A stretch of 64,000 bases of DNA from Rhodobiaceae bacterium UBA7804 (GTDB taxonomy: Bacteria; Pseudomonadota; Alphaproteobacteria; Parvibaculales; Parvibaculaceae): positions 212,473-276,472 of the forward strand of contig DLCG01000009.1 of assembly GCA_002480495.1 (NCBI GenBank), written 5' to 3'. The position numbers were made by a program, and so were the translations under genes. Below, one piece after another: positions 16,076-24,869 of this stretch. A model generated the notes under the pieces. The model did not search any database. It was not told where the DNA came from and saw nothing but the letters and a program-made list of their open reading frames with translations. The first letter of the stretch is position 1. Each line of letters starts with the position of its first letter.

Positions 16076-17170
16076 ATGAGTGCGAAGGCAGAACAGGTCG
16101 TCACCAAGGGCGACTGGAAAGTGTCGATGACGCCGGACGACATCTACCGCAATCCGATGGATATCGCCTGGACGTTCAAATACATCTTCTCGGAAGACAA
16201 GGTCGAAGACCTCTACAAGCGCGCGAAGCAGAACCAGTGGGACTCGGACGACCTGCTGCCCTGGGACACGGAGGTCGATCCCTCGCGTCCGCTGATCGCG
16301 AATGACAGCGACATCTATCACAAGATGCCGTTCTTCAAGAAACTCTCGAAATCGCAACAGGAAACCTTCACCGCGCATTCGACCGCGCAGCTTCTGTCGC
16401 AGTTCCTGCACGGGGAACAGGGGGCGCTGATGACGGCCGCCTGCGTGACGCATTCCGTGCCGGACGAGGGAGCGAAGCTCTACGCCGCGACGCAAACCAT
16501 GGACGAGGCGCGGCATGTGGAGGTCTATTCCAAGTATTGCGACAAGATTGCGCTCGTCTATCCGATGTCGCCCTGGCTTAAGCAGCTGATCGACGTGACG
16601 CTTCAATCCGATCGCTACGAGAAGGTGATGATCGGCATGAACATGATCGTGGAAGGCCTCGCGCTCGGCGCCTTCAACAACATGTACCGCACGACGACCT
16701 GCCCGCTGCTGAAGCAGCTCACCTTCAACGTGATGCGCGACGAGAGCCGGCATGTCTCGTTCGGGCATGTGTTTCTCGGACCGGTGTTCAAGAAGATGCA
16801 TCCCGACGACCTGGAGGAGCTCGCGGATTTCGCCTTCCAGGCGGTGAACATCCTCGTGAAGGCGCAGACCTCGGGCACGATCGCGAACCGCGTCGATCCG
16901 GGCTTCATGCAGGTACTCGAGAACAGCGGCATCGACGCCGACGATTTCTTCAAGGGATTGCAGGAAGCGGCGGATGCGGGCATCGCGCAGGAACTGCCGC
17001 CGGGACAGGTACATGCGCTGAAGGACCTGATGATGCCGGCGCTTGCCCGTGTCGGCCTGCTGACGCCGACGGCGCGCAAGAAATACGAGGAGGCGGGCAT
17101 TCCCGTCTTCGACGACATCCGCGTGCTGCAGGCGATGGAAGGCGGACACCCCACTGGGAACGCCGCCTGA
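16076..17170 (+). CDS. Ferritin-like di-iron protein, putative oxygenase
   Basis: 364 aa, all-helical. A full set of six carboxylate/His iron ligands is visible: E114 (HGEQG), E144 and H147 (DEARH), E193 (VEGLA), E223 and H226 (DESRH). This is the ribonucleotide-reductase R2/AurF-like arrangement. No radical-bearing Tyr can be identified with confidence and the length fits di-iron oxygenases or oxidases (N-oxygenases, R2-like oxidases). A strong AGGAAGGCC site precedes the ATG. The ferredoxin just upstream is a likely redox partner. Substrate unknown; it is followed by a tandem-PAS protein that might sense the substrate or redox state. Confidence 0.8.
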   Translation: MSAKAEQVVTKGDWKVSMTPDDIYRNPMDIAWTFKYIFSEDKVEDLYKRAKQNQWDSDDLLPWDTEVDPSRPLIANDSDIYHKMPFFKKLSKSQQETFTAHSTAQLLSQFLHGEQGALMTAACVTHSVPDEGAKLYAATQTMDEARHVEVYSKYCDKIALVYPMSPWLKQLIDVTLQSDRYEKVMIGMNMIVEGLALGAFNNMYRTTTCPLLKQLTFNVMRDESRHVSFGHVFLGPVFKKMHPDDLEELADFAFQAVNILVKAQTSGTIANRVDPGFMQVLENSGIDADDFFKGLQEAADAGIAQELPPGQVHALKDLMMPALARVGLLTPTARKKYEEAGIPVFDDIRVLQAMEGGHPTGNAA

Positions 17171-17255
17171 CGGGAGGCGGGCTCCGGCGAACGGACCGCC
17201 GGGGCCTCCCCTCTCCCATGAGACCTTTCGCGCAACTGGGCCGGACAAGAAAGCC

Positions 17256-18044
17256 ATGAGCAAGAACGACAGCACGAGGGCCGGATTTCACCGGATGCTG
17301 GTGGAAGGCGTGCCCGAAGCCATCATCGTTTCGACGCCGGAGGGCGAGATCACCTATTTCAATCCCGCTTCCGAAAGGTTGCTCGGCTACGACGCCGCGG
17401 AAGTTCTGGGCAAGAGCATCACCACGCTGGTGCCGCAGCAACCGGGCCAGCGGGCGGACCCCGTCAAATGGCTGCAGCGCTGGGCGGCGGAGCCGGAGCA
17501 CGAGCAGTCGCGCTATCTGGATCTCATCGCACGGCGGAAGGACGGCGCCGAATTTCCCGCCGATGTGCGCGTGGTGGAAGCGAGGCTCGATGGAGAGCCG
17601 CGCTTTCTCATCACCTTCCGCGACAACACGATGCGCCGGCAGGAGCAGATCGCCTTCAAGGAGAAGAACCTTCTCTTCTCGCGCATCCTGATGGTGGCGG
17701 AGGACGGCATCGTTTCGGTCGATGCGGACCAGAACATCACCTTCTTCAACCTGAAGGCGGAGCAGATGTTCGGCTACCGGGCGGAGGATGTTCTCGGCAA
17801 GCCGCTCTCGATGCTGCTGCCGGAACGCTTCCGGAAGTCGCATCTCGGCGAGGTGGCCGGCTTCGGCAGAAGCCGCGACGCCTCGCGCTGGATGAGCCAG
17901 CGCGGGCCCGTTACCGGGCTGCGCAAGGACGGAACGGAATTTCCCGTCGATGCGACGATCACCAAGGTGGAGACGGGCGGCCGCATGACCTATACGGCGC
18001 ATCTGCGCAGCAGCGCCGGCAAGACGCGCCGCATAGAGGGTTGA
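17256..18044 (+). CDS. Tandem PAS-domain protein without output domain
   Basis: 262 aa made of two PAS domains (about 5-120 and 130-245), each with the typical EGEITYFNPASERLLGY and DQNITFFNLKAEQMFGY core. There is no kinase, cyclase, EAL or helix-turn-helix domain, so it must act by protein contact or as a bound-ligand sensor. It follows the di-iron protein by 85 bp in the same direction and may be co-transcribed. Ligand (flavin, heme, small molecule) is not evident. Confidence 0.8.
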   Translation: MSKNDSTRAGFHRMLVEGVPEAIIVSTPEGEITYFNPASERLLGYDAAEVLGKSITTLVPQQPGQRADPVKWLQRWAAEPEHEQSRYLDLIARRKDGAEFPADVRVVEARLDGEPRFLITFRDNTMRRQEQIAFKEKNLLFSRILMVAEDGIVSVDADQNITFFNLKAEQMFGYRAEDVLGKPLSMLLPERFRKSHLGEVAGFGRSRDASRWMSQRGPVTGLRKDGTEFPVDATITKVETGGRMTYTAHLRSSAGKTRRIEG

Positions 18045-18057
18045 GGCCGCCGCCCTC

Positions 18058-19068
18058 TCAGAGTTTCACGACGAGCTTGCCGATGTTTTCGCCGTCGAAG
18101 AGACGATTGACGGCGACCGGCGCATTTTCGAGCCCGTCCACGATCGTCTCGCGGTGCTTGAGCTTGCCCTCCATCACCCATTGGGCGAGCTGCATCGTGC
18201 CTTCGGCGAATTTCTCCATGAAGTCGATGACGATGAAGCCACGCACATTGATGCGGCGCATCAGGATGGGCGAGAAGTCGCCGCGCATCGCGGGGTCGCC
18301 TGTATTGTAGCCGGAGATCATGCCGCAGAGAGGCATGCGGCTGAAAAGGTTCATGCGGGCCATGACGGCTTCCATGATCTCGCCGCCGACATTCTCGAAG
18401 TTCACGTCGATGCCGTCCGGCGTCGCCGCGGCGAGCTGTTCGCGCCAGTCCTTCGCCTTGTAGTCGACGGCGGCGTCGAAGCCCAGATCCTCGACGATGT
18501 GGCGGCACTTGTCCGGCCCGCCCACTATGCCGACGGCGCGGCAGCCCTTGATCTTCGCGATCTGGCCGACGACGGAGCCGACCGCGCCCGCAGCGGCGGA
18601 GACGAGAACCGTTTCGCCGGGCTGCGGGCGGCCAAGCTCCAGCAAGCCGAAATAGGCGGTGAGGCCCGTCATGCCGCAGGCGCCTAGCATGACCGGAAGG
18701 TCAACCGGAAGGCCATCCGGCAGAACGCTCATGGCGCGCGCGCCTTCATCGGCGATGCAGTAGTCCTGCCAGCCGGTAAGGCCGCTTACATAGGCGCCTT
18801 CCTTGTAGCGCGCGGAGTTCGACTTCACGACGACGCCGATGCCGCCGCCGCGCATGACCTCGCCGATCTCGACGGGCGGCATGTACTGATCCATGTCGCT
18901 CATCCAGATGCGGTTCGTCGGATCGAGGCTGAGATAGAGCACGCGGATGAGCGCCTCGCCCTTGCCGGGTTCGGGGATCGGCTCGTCGACGAAATCGAAA
19001 TTCGATTTCTCGATGCGGCCGGTGGGCCGCGTCTTCAGCCGGAACTGCCGGTTGACGTCGTTCTTCAT
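18058..19068 (-). CDS. Zinc-independent MDR oxidoreductase (leukotriene/curcumin-reductase type)
   Basis: 336-aa NADP-dependent medium-chain reductase. The coenzyme-binding AAGAVGSVVGQIAK is near residue 155, with GxxGxxG-like spacing. The catalytic zinc ligands of alcohol dehydrogenases are absent. The N-terminal pattern (RPTGRIEKSNFDFVDEPIPEP) is that of the curcumin/leukotriene B4 reductase-like branch, which reduces alpha,beta-unsaturated ketones or aldehydes. It lies 55 bp downstream of the alkylsulfatase gene in the same direction, so both may serve surfactant or lipid catabolism. Confidence 0.88.
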   Translation of the reverse strand: MKNDVNRQFRLKTRPTGRIEKSNFDFVDEPIPEPGKGEALIRVLYLSLDPTNRIWMSDMDQYMPPVEIGEVMRGGGIGVVVKSNSARYKEGAYVSGLTGWQDYCIADEGARAMSVLPDGLPVDLPVMLGACGMTGLTAYFGLLELGRPQPGETVLVSAAAGAVGSVVGQIAKIKGCRAVGIVGGPDKCRHIVEDLGFDAAVDYKAKDWREQLAAATPDGIDVNFENVGGEIMEAVMARMNLFSRMPLCGMISGYNTGDPAMRGDFSPILMRRINVRGFIVIDFMEKFAEGTMQLAQWVMEGKLKHRETIVDGLENAPVAVNRLFDGENIGKLVVKL

Positions 19069-19123
19069 GGTTTCCTCCAGGGGTTCAAGGGTAGCGAATG
19101 GCGTTGCGCTCTCGGGAGACGCC

Positions 19124-21013
19124 TCAGGGCATCACGATTTCGAACCAGAAGTCGAAACGGTCGAGAAGCGAAAGGAAGGTCGCGAAGGGTTCGGCGTCGC
19201 CTTCGATCGCGACGCTTCCATGCGGGAGTTCGATCTCGCCGATGACGAGGCTTGCGAGCGCGCCGCGCGAGAGCGAGACGGTGGGCGCGGATTTCTCCTC
19301 GCGATCCGGATAGTGATGGAAGACGGCGTTTTCCACGGTGACGAGGAAACGCTCGCCCGTATCCGTGAAGCGGATGTTGAACGCGATCTCGCTCGCGCCC
19401 GCCTTCTCGCCATTGAGGCGGACGGAGAGCGAGTCGAGAAGCTGGTCGGCGGGAAGCGACTTTATCTGCCCGGCGGCACCCTGACGCGGCTTGTCCGAGG
19501 GCGGGCGCGGATTGCGAAGCTCCATCGCGGCGGTGAGATAGAAGGCGCGCCAGGGACCGGACTCGGCCTGATAGCCGAGCTGTTCCAGCGCATCGGCCTG
19601 AAGATGGCGCGCATCGGCATTCGCGGGATCGGCGAAGACGAGATGGTTCACGAGTTCCGCCACCCAGCGATAGTCGCCCTTGCCGAAAGCATCGCGCGCC
19701 TTTGCCAGCAGCGCATCCGCGCCGCCCGCGAGATCGACATAGCGCTTCGCGGCCTCGACGGGCGGATGCTTGTGGAGGTTCGCCGGATTGCCGTCGAACC
19801 AGCCGAGATAGCGCTGATAGACGGCCTTCGCATTGTGATTGAGCGTGCCGTAATAGCCGCGCGTATACCACTCGGCGGCGAGCGTCGGTGGAAGGGCGAG
19901 TTTCTCGGCGATTTCGAGCGGCGTGTCCCCGTGGTTCGCCATGCGCAATGTCTGGTCGTGCACATATTTATAGAGGTCGCGCTGCTTCTTCAGGAAGGCG
20001 ACCGCCGCATCCGAACCCCAGCGCGGCCAGTGATGGCTGGCGAAGAGGACTTCCGTTTCCTTCGCGAAGAGGTCAATCGCCTCGTCGATATACCAGCTCC
20101 ATGCCTTGGCATCGCGCACCTGCGCGCCGCGCGGCGTGTAGAGATTGTGGAGATGGCAGGAGCAGTTCTCCGCCATGCAGAGCGCCTTGAACTGCGGGAA
20201 GTAGAAGTTCATTTCGGCCGGCGCTTCGGTGCCGGGCGTGACCTGGAAGACGATCTCGATACCGTCGACCGTCATGCGCGTGCCGGTCTCGGAAATGCTC
20301 ACCGTCGGCGCGACGAGGCTCACCTGCCCCATCGACACGGTCTTGCCAAGACCGGCATCGACATGGCCCTTCGCGTTGCGCGGGAGCAGCGCGCCATACA
20401 TATAAGTCGCGCGGCGGCCCATCGCGTTGCCCGCGAGCACGTTCTCCGAGACGGCTTCCTCCAGGAAACCTTCGGGCGCGATGATCTGGAGACCGTTTGC
20501 GATGTCCTCGTCCGACAGCACACCCTTGATGCCGCCATAGTGATCGACATGGCTGTGCGTATAGATGACGCCCACAACGGGCTTGTCGCCCCGATGCTCG
20601 CGCATGAGCGCCAGCGCGGCGGCGGCAGGCTCCGCGGAGATCAACGGGTCGATGACGAGATAGCCCGTGTCGCCCTCGATGAAGGTGATGTTCGAGAGGT
20701 CGAAATTGCGGACCTGATAGATGCCCCTCGTGACCTCGAAGAGGCCGTGGATCGAATTCAGTTTCGCCTGACGCCAGAGGCTCGGGTTGACCGTGTCCGG
20801 GCAGTCGCAGCCCTCGCCCTCGAAGGCGAAGGTTTCCATGTCCCATACCGCGTGACCCGCCTCGTTGAGGATCTTTCCGCCGGGGATGGTGGCGATGAAG
20901 CCGCGCTTCACCAGCTCGAAATCCTCGCCGCTATCGGCGGGAAGCGATTTCGCGAATTCCGCCAATGCGCGTTTCGTCGCCTCGGTGGCGTCTTTCGGCG
21001 CTTCCATCTTCAT
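19124..21013 (-). CDS. Alkyl (SDS-type) sulfatase, metallo-beta-lactamase fold
   Basis: 629-aa hydrolase similar to SdsA1/Pseudomonas alkylsulfatases. The metallo-beta-lactamase signature THSHVDHYGG (H153, H155, D157, H158) binds the zinc pair, with further ligands in ENCSCH and SHHWPRWG. Then come a dimerisation region and a C-terminal SCP2-like domain (last 120 residues) that holds the alkyl chain. These enzymes cleave primary alkyl sulfates to alcohols and sulfate. No signal peptide is seen, so it is probably cytoplasmic, whereas SdsA1 is secreted. The start has a GGGGAGGG site. It is the first gene of a likely pair with the MDR reductase. Confidence 0.9.
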   Translation of the reverse strand: MKMEAPKDATEATKRALAEFAKSLPADSGEDFELVKRGFIATIPGGKILNEAGHAVWDMETFAFEGEGCDCPDTVNPSLWRQAKLNSIHGLFEVTRGIYQVRNFDLSNITFIEGDTGYLVIDPLISAEPAAAALALMREHRGDKPVVGVIYTHSHVDHYGGIKGVLSDEDIANGLQIIAPEGFLEEAVSENVLAGNAMGRRATYMYGALLPRNAKGHVDAGLGKTVSMGQVSLVAPTVSISETGTRMTVDGIEIVFQVTPGTEAPAEMNFYFPQFKALCMAENCSCHLHNLYTPRGAQVRDAKAWSWYIDEAIDLFAKETEVLFASHHWPRWGSDAAVAFLKKQRDLYKYVHDQTLRMANHGDTPLEIAEKLALPPTLAAEWYTRGYYGTLNHNAKAVYQRYLGWFDGNPANLHKHPPVEAAKRYVDLAGGADALLAKARDAFGKGDYRWVAELVNHLVFADPANADARHLQADALEQLGYQAESGPWRAFYLTAAMELRNPRPPSDKPRQGAAGQIKSLPADQLLDSLSVRLNGEKAGASEIAFNIRFTDTGERFLVTVENAVFHHYPDREEKSAPTVSLSRGALASLVIGEIELPHGSVAIEGDAEPFATFLSLLDRFDFWFEIVMP

Positions 21014-21093
21014 GCCCTCCCCGGCTCCGGCACCTGCAAGGTGCTCTGCTATGGCCGCAGACTATATCGCGCGAAGGGCACGACCAAGCGCGC

Positions 21094-21606
21094 TCAATCC
21101 AGGAGTGAGGGCATGTCGAATTGCGAGAGGAGGAAGAGCATGTCGATCGCCTCACCTGACCGGCTCAGGGGCGCGAGAAGAAGCTCGAAGGAAATGAAGT
21201 CCTTGCCGTCATGCAGCACCTCTCCGGCGGCGCGAAGGGGCACACCCGCTTCGATGAGGCCGCGGGCCGCGCCGTGCCAGCGCTCCAATATTTCAGGGGC
21301 GAGGACACTGCGAAGCGGCTTCTTGTGAAGAGGGCCGAAGACCTCCTCGAATTTCGAACCCGCGAGACGGGGAAACAATTCGGGCATGCCGTTCTCACGC
21401 GTTATCTCGAACAGCGAGAGATAGGGCAGGAGACGGGGTATTTCCTCCGGACGGATGTCGGACAGGAGCGGCATCGGCCGGCCGGCGGCCTTGGCCTGCC
21501 AATAGGCCAGCCCCTCGGTCAGTTCCGGGGAATGGAAATCGAGTTGCGGATCGAGCGCAATGGGCGGTAGCGAAATCGGGCGCTGACGCGCGCTTCCCTG
21601 CTGCAT
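21094..21606 (-). CDS. PAS_5-family (PAS-like) protein
   Basis: 170 aa of the alphaproteobacterial PAS_5 family: YWQAKAAGRPMPLLSDIRPEEI, LLPYLSLFEI, then FPRLAGSKFEEVFG. These are single-domain sensory or adaptor proteins found in many copies per genome, with no enzyme attached. The ATG at 21606 follows AAGGGAG and lies closer to the conserved domain than the open upstream extension. It is 80 bp upstream of the alkylsulfatase gene in the same direction. Confidence 0.75.
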   Translation of the reverse strand: MQQGSARQRPISLPPIALDPQLDFHSPELTEGLAYWQAKAAGRPMPLLSDIRPEEIPRLLPYLSLFEITRENGMPELFPRLAGSKFEEVFGPLHKKPLRSVLAPEILERWHGAARGLIEAGVPLRAAGEVLHDGKDFISFELLLAPLSRSGEAIDMLFLLSQFDMPSLLD

Positions 21607-21901
21607 CGGTTTTCGCTCCCTTGTGCCGTTCCCTTGTACCGGTTCCGGCTCCGGCCTCCCCCTCCCAGGCAAGGCGATCTGCGACATTTCGCGCATCCAA
21701 GTCACAAGGGTAGTATGAGCGGGCGGGAATAAAAACGGTATTTTGCCTATGGGATCAGCCATTTAGGCAGGCCGCGCCTTAGCAGCGGCGCCGGGCCCCC
21801 ATCAATGATATTGCGATGCATTATTATTTGTGTTTGAACTGCCCCGAATGGCGAAGACGTCCCAATGGTGCGACGATACGCCGAGAGTAAATGGTGACCA
21901 C

Positions 21902-22825
21902 ATGACCGACGGTAAGGCGTTCTCCGGGCGCAGCTTTTTCATTCGGGCCTGCTTTGCGGCACTGATCGGCGCGTTCCTCGCGGCGGCGCCCGCGAGCGCG
22001 CAGGAAAACGCGGGCGCGGGCCAGGAAATCACGGGCGAGGCCGCCAATGCCGAGATGCCCGAAGGCGCGATCGGCGTTACCGAGGAAGGCCTCGAGACGG
22101 CGGAGCCTGCGGATGCCGAAGCACAACTCGCGCTGCCGCACGACCTGTCGCCCTGGGGCATGTTCATGCAGGCCGACATCGTGGTGAAAGCCGTGATGAT
22201 CGGCCTCGTCATCGCGTCGATCGTCACCTGGACGATCTGGTTTGCGAAGCGGATGGAGATTTCCGGCGCGAGGCGCCGCGCCTCGGCCGCCTTCCAGGTG
22301 CTCGCCTCTTCCGCCACGCTCGACGAGGCGAATGCGGGCCTTGCGAAAGCGAAGGGGCCGGTGCCGCTTCTCGCCGAAGCCGCGATGCAGGAGGTGCAGG
22401 CCTCGGGCGACAACCCGGAAAAGGAAGGTGTGAAGGAGCGCATCGCATGGCGCTTCCAGCGCATCGAGGCAAACGCCGCGCGCGAAATCGGAACGGGCAC
22501 GGGCGTGCTCGCAACCATCGGCGCGACGGCTCCCTTTGTCGGGCTGTTCGGCACGGTGTGGGGCATCATGAACAGCTTCATCGGCATCGCGCAGACGCAG
22601 ACCACGAACCTTGCCGTGGTCGCGCCCGGCATCGCCGAAGCGCTGCTTGCGACGGGCCTCGGCCTCGTCGCCGCCATTCCCGCCGTCGTGATCTACAACT
22701 CCTTCTCGCGCTCCATCGCCGGGTATCGCGCGCTTGTCGCCGACAGTTCGGCCGAGCTGCTGCGCCTCGTCAGCCGCGATCTCGATCTCGGCCGCCGCTC
22801 GCGGCTCGCCAAGGCGGCGGACTGA
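21902..22825 (+). CDS. exbB: ExbB/TolQ-family proton-channel protein
   Basis: 307 aa. It has an N-terminal signal-like segment (about 10-35, ending APASAQ), an acidic linker, then the three ExbB membrane helices (near 85-105, 195-215 and 240-260) with the conserved GTVWGIMNSFIGIA and APGIAEALLATGLGLVAAIP. The N-terminal extension is typical of the longer ExbB class. It is the first gene of an exbB-exbD-tonB operon that uses the proton gradient to drive TonB-dependent outer-membrane uptake of siderophores, heme or cobalamin. The AT-rich stretch at 21805-21835 could hold an iron-responsive site, but no consensus match is clear. Confidence 0.92.
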   Translation: MTDGKAFSGRSFFIRACFAALIGAFLAAAPASAQENAGAGQEITGEAANAEMPEGAIGVTEEGLETAEPADAEAQLALPHDLSPWGMFMQADIVVKAVMIGLVIASIVTWTIWFAKRMEISGARRRASAAFQVLASSATLDEANAGLAKAKGPVPLLAEAAMQEVQASGDNPEKEGVKERIAWRFQRIEANAAREIGTGTGVLATIGATAPFVGLFGTVWGIMNSFIGIAQTQTTNLAVVAPGIAEALLATGLGLVAAIPAVVIYNSFSRSIAGYRALVADSSAELLRLVSRDLDLGRRSRLAKAAD

Positions 22826-22828
22826 CCC

Positions 22829-23254
22829 ATGGCCGTTCGTCTCGATCATGGCGACGACGATCTCGCCGAAGTGCATGAAATCAACGTCACGCCGTTCATC
22901 GACGTGATCCTGGTGCTGCTGATCGTCTTCATGATCGCGGCGCCGCTTGCGACGGTGGACGTGCCGGTGGACCTGCCATCCGCCAATGCCGAGCAGCAGC
23001 CGCGCCCGACGGAGCCGCTCTATCTTTCGGTGAAGTCGGATATGAGCCTTCTCATCGGCGAGGAGCCGGTGACGGAGGAAGGTCTTCGCGCGGCGCTCGA
23101 GGAAAAGACGGGCGGCGACCGCGAACAGCGCATCTTCCTGCGCGCCGACAAGACGGTCGACTATGGCGACCTGATGAACGTGATGAACAGCCTGCGCAGC
23201 GCGGGCTATCTCAAGATCGCCCTTGTAAGCCTGGAATCGCCGAGCGCACCATGA
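22829..23254 (+). CDS. exbD: ExbD/TolR-family protein
   Basis: 141 aa. There is a short cytoplasmic N-terminus, a single membrane helix (TPFIDVILVLLIVFMIAAPL) containing the proton-accepting Asp (D25), and a periplasmic domain. It starts 3 bp after exbB and overlaps tonB by four bases (ATGA), so the three are translationally coupled and should form one inner-membrane complex. Confidence 0.93.
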   Translation: MAVRLDHGDDDLAEVHEINVTPFIDVILVLLIVFMIAAPLATVDVPVDLPSANAEQQPRPTEPLYLSVKSDMSLLIGEEPVTEEGLRAALEEKTGGDREQRIFLRADKTVDYGDLMNVMNSLRSAGYLKIALVSLESPSAP

Positions 23255-24030
23255 GTATTGCCGTGCCCGGCGGGACACATAACGACGCCGGCGGCACTGG
23301 CGCCGCGCTCAACGGCGTTTCGCCTTCCTGGCGCGGCGGCATCGTGTTCGCGCTTGCCGCACATGCGGCGGTGGCGGCCGGTTTCGTGGCCTGGCAGTTC
23401 GGACATCAGCCGCCGCCACAGGTGGCAGCGGCCATCACCATCGACCTTGCGCCCATGGTGAGCGCGCCGCCCGTGCCGGAGACGGCCGCACCGGAAGGGC
23501 CGAAGAAAGAAGAAACGCCGCCGCCGGAAGAAATCGTGGAGCCCGAGCCCCTGCCCGAGCCGCCGCTGCCGCGCGAGGCCGTGCCCGACCCGATCAAGAA
23601 ACCGGAAAAGAAGCCCGAGAAGAAACCGGAGCCAGTGAAAAGGGAAGTGAAGGAGACGACCGCGCCACGCTCGCAGCCGCTTCCCGAAGCACAGCGTCAG
23701 GCCGCGCCCGTGAACGCCGCGCCAAGCGCAGCGGAAGCGCGCGCCATGCCGACCTATCAGCAGATTCTCCTCGCGCATCTCGAACGCTACAAGCGCTATC
23801 CCCGCTCCGCGCAGCGACGCGGACAGGAAGGCGTGGTCCATGTGCGCTTCGAGATCGACCGTAGCGGCAAGCTTCTGTCGCACAGCCTGGTGAGATCCTC
23901 CGGCAATTCGCAGCTCGATCAGGGCGGGCTCGACACGGTGACGCGCGCCGATCCATTTCCGCCGGTTCCGAAGGAAATTCCGCGCGACACTTTCGAAGCC
24001 GTGGTGCCGATCCGCTTCAATATCGATTGA
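23251..24030 (+). CDS. tonB: Energy transducer TonB
   Basis: 259 aa. In order: short cytoplasmic tail, one membrane anchor (about 31-50, FALAAHAAVAAGFVAWQF), a Pro/Glu/Lys-rich periplasmic spacer with repeated EKKPEKKPE, and a TonB C-terminal domain (about 165-259: YPRSAQRRGQEGVVHVRFEI ... VPIRFNID). It couples ExbBD to outer-membrane receptors. No receptor gene is in the window. Confidence 0.92.
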   Translation: MSIAVPGGTHNDAGGTGAALNGVSPSWRGGIVFALAAHAAVAAGFVAWQFGHQPPPQVAAAITIDLAPMVSAPPVPETAAPEGPKKEETPPPEEIVEPEPLPEPPLPREAVPDPIKKPEKKPEKKPEPVKREVKETTAPRSQPLPEAQRQAAPVNAAPSAAEARAMPTYQQILLAHLERYKRYPRSAQRRGQEGVVHVRFEIDRSGKLLSHSLVRSSGNSQLDQGGLDTVTRADPFPPVPKEIPRDTFEAVVPIRFNID

Positions 24031-24050
24031 GGACCTGCGGGTTAAAGGAA

Positions 24051-24068
24051 GCGGCGCATCGGCGCCGC
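24051..24068. terminator. Hairpin between convergent genes
   Basis: GCGGCGC-ATCG-GCGCCGC, a perfect 7-bp stem 20 bp after tonB and before the convergent SDR gene. It lacks a clear T-run, so termination is only likely. Confidence 0.4.
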
Positions 24069-24095
24069 CTCCCATGCCACGTCTTCTTTGCCCGC

Positions 24096-24833
24096 TCAGG
24101 AAAGGATGAGGCCGCCATCGACGATGAGCGTCTGGCCGTAGATGTAGGAGGAGAGCGGCGAGGCTAGGAAGATCGCCGCTCCCGCCATGTCTTCCGGCGT
24201 GCCGAGACGTCCGGCGGGAATGCCACGGATCGCCATCTCGCGGCGCTTGGGATCTTCCGTCGTCACTTTCGTGAGCTTGGTGTCGACGAGGCCCGGCGCG
24301 ATGCCGTTCACGCGGATTCCATCGCCCGCCCATGCCTCGCCGAGCGTGCGCGTGAGGCCGACGGCGCCGGTCTTCGATGCATTATAGGCAGGGTTGCCGC
24401 GCGTCGAGTGAAAACCGGCGGTCGAACTCACCGTGATGAGCGAGCCTTTCGCGGCGGCCAGCATGTCATGGAACTTGATGGCGCAGGCCATGAGGCTGTT
24501 CAGGTTCACATCGACGACCTTCTGGAAGCCGTCCATCCTGAATTCGCCGCGCTTGTAGATGACCGTTCCCTGGCAAAGCACCAGCACGTCGAGCGAGGAG
24601 AAAGGCGGCTTGCAGGCTTCGATGGCGTCGAAGTCGGACACATCCATCTGCGCATAGTGCAGGCCCGTCATGTCCGAGCCTTCCGAACCTTCGTAATCCT
24701 TCGCGGAGGCGCGCGTGCCCCAGACGTGAACCTCTGCGCCGCGTTCGCGGAAGGCATGGGCGATGCCGTTGCCGATGCCGCTCGATCCGCCGACGACGAG
24801 CACGCGCTTGCCGGTGAAATCCGTGTCCTTCAT
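24096..24833 (-). CDS. SDR-family oxidoreductase
   Basis: 245-aa classical short-chain dehydrogenase: GGSSGIGNG near residues 15-23, catalytic YNASK near 150, and a C-terminal GQTLIVDGG typical of FabG-like members. Substrate is unknown. It lies 36 bp downstream of a phosphotransferase gene in the same direction. The ribosome-binding site is GGGGAGAGA just before the ATG. The pair probably belongs with the catabolic genes to the right. Confidence 0.88.
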   Translation of the reverse strand: MKDTDFTGKRVLVVGGSSGIGNGIAHAFRERGAEVHVWGTRASAKDYEGSEGSDMTGLHYAQMDVSDFDAIEACKPPFSSLDVLVLCQGTVIYKRGEFRMDGFQKVVDVNLNSLMACAIKFHDMLAAAKGSLITVSSTAGFHSTRGNPAYNASKTGAVGLTRTLGEAWAGDGIRVNGIAPGLVDTKLTKVTTEDPKRREMAIRGIPAGRLGTPEDMAGAAIFLASPLSSYIYGQTLIVDGGLILS

Positions 24834-24869
24834 CTCTCTCCCCTTCTTGTTTTCCTGCTTGAATTGCGT

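Noticed and set aside
18947..21328. 793-codon open frame on the plus strand opposite the alkylsulfatase
   Set aside because: Shadow of the minus-strand gene, which has the full metallo-beta-lactamase signature.
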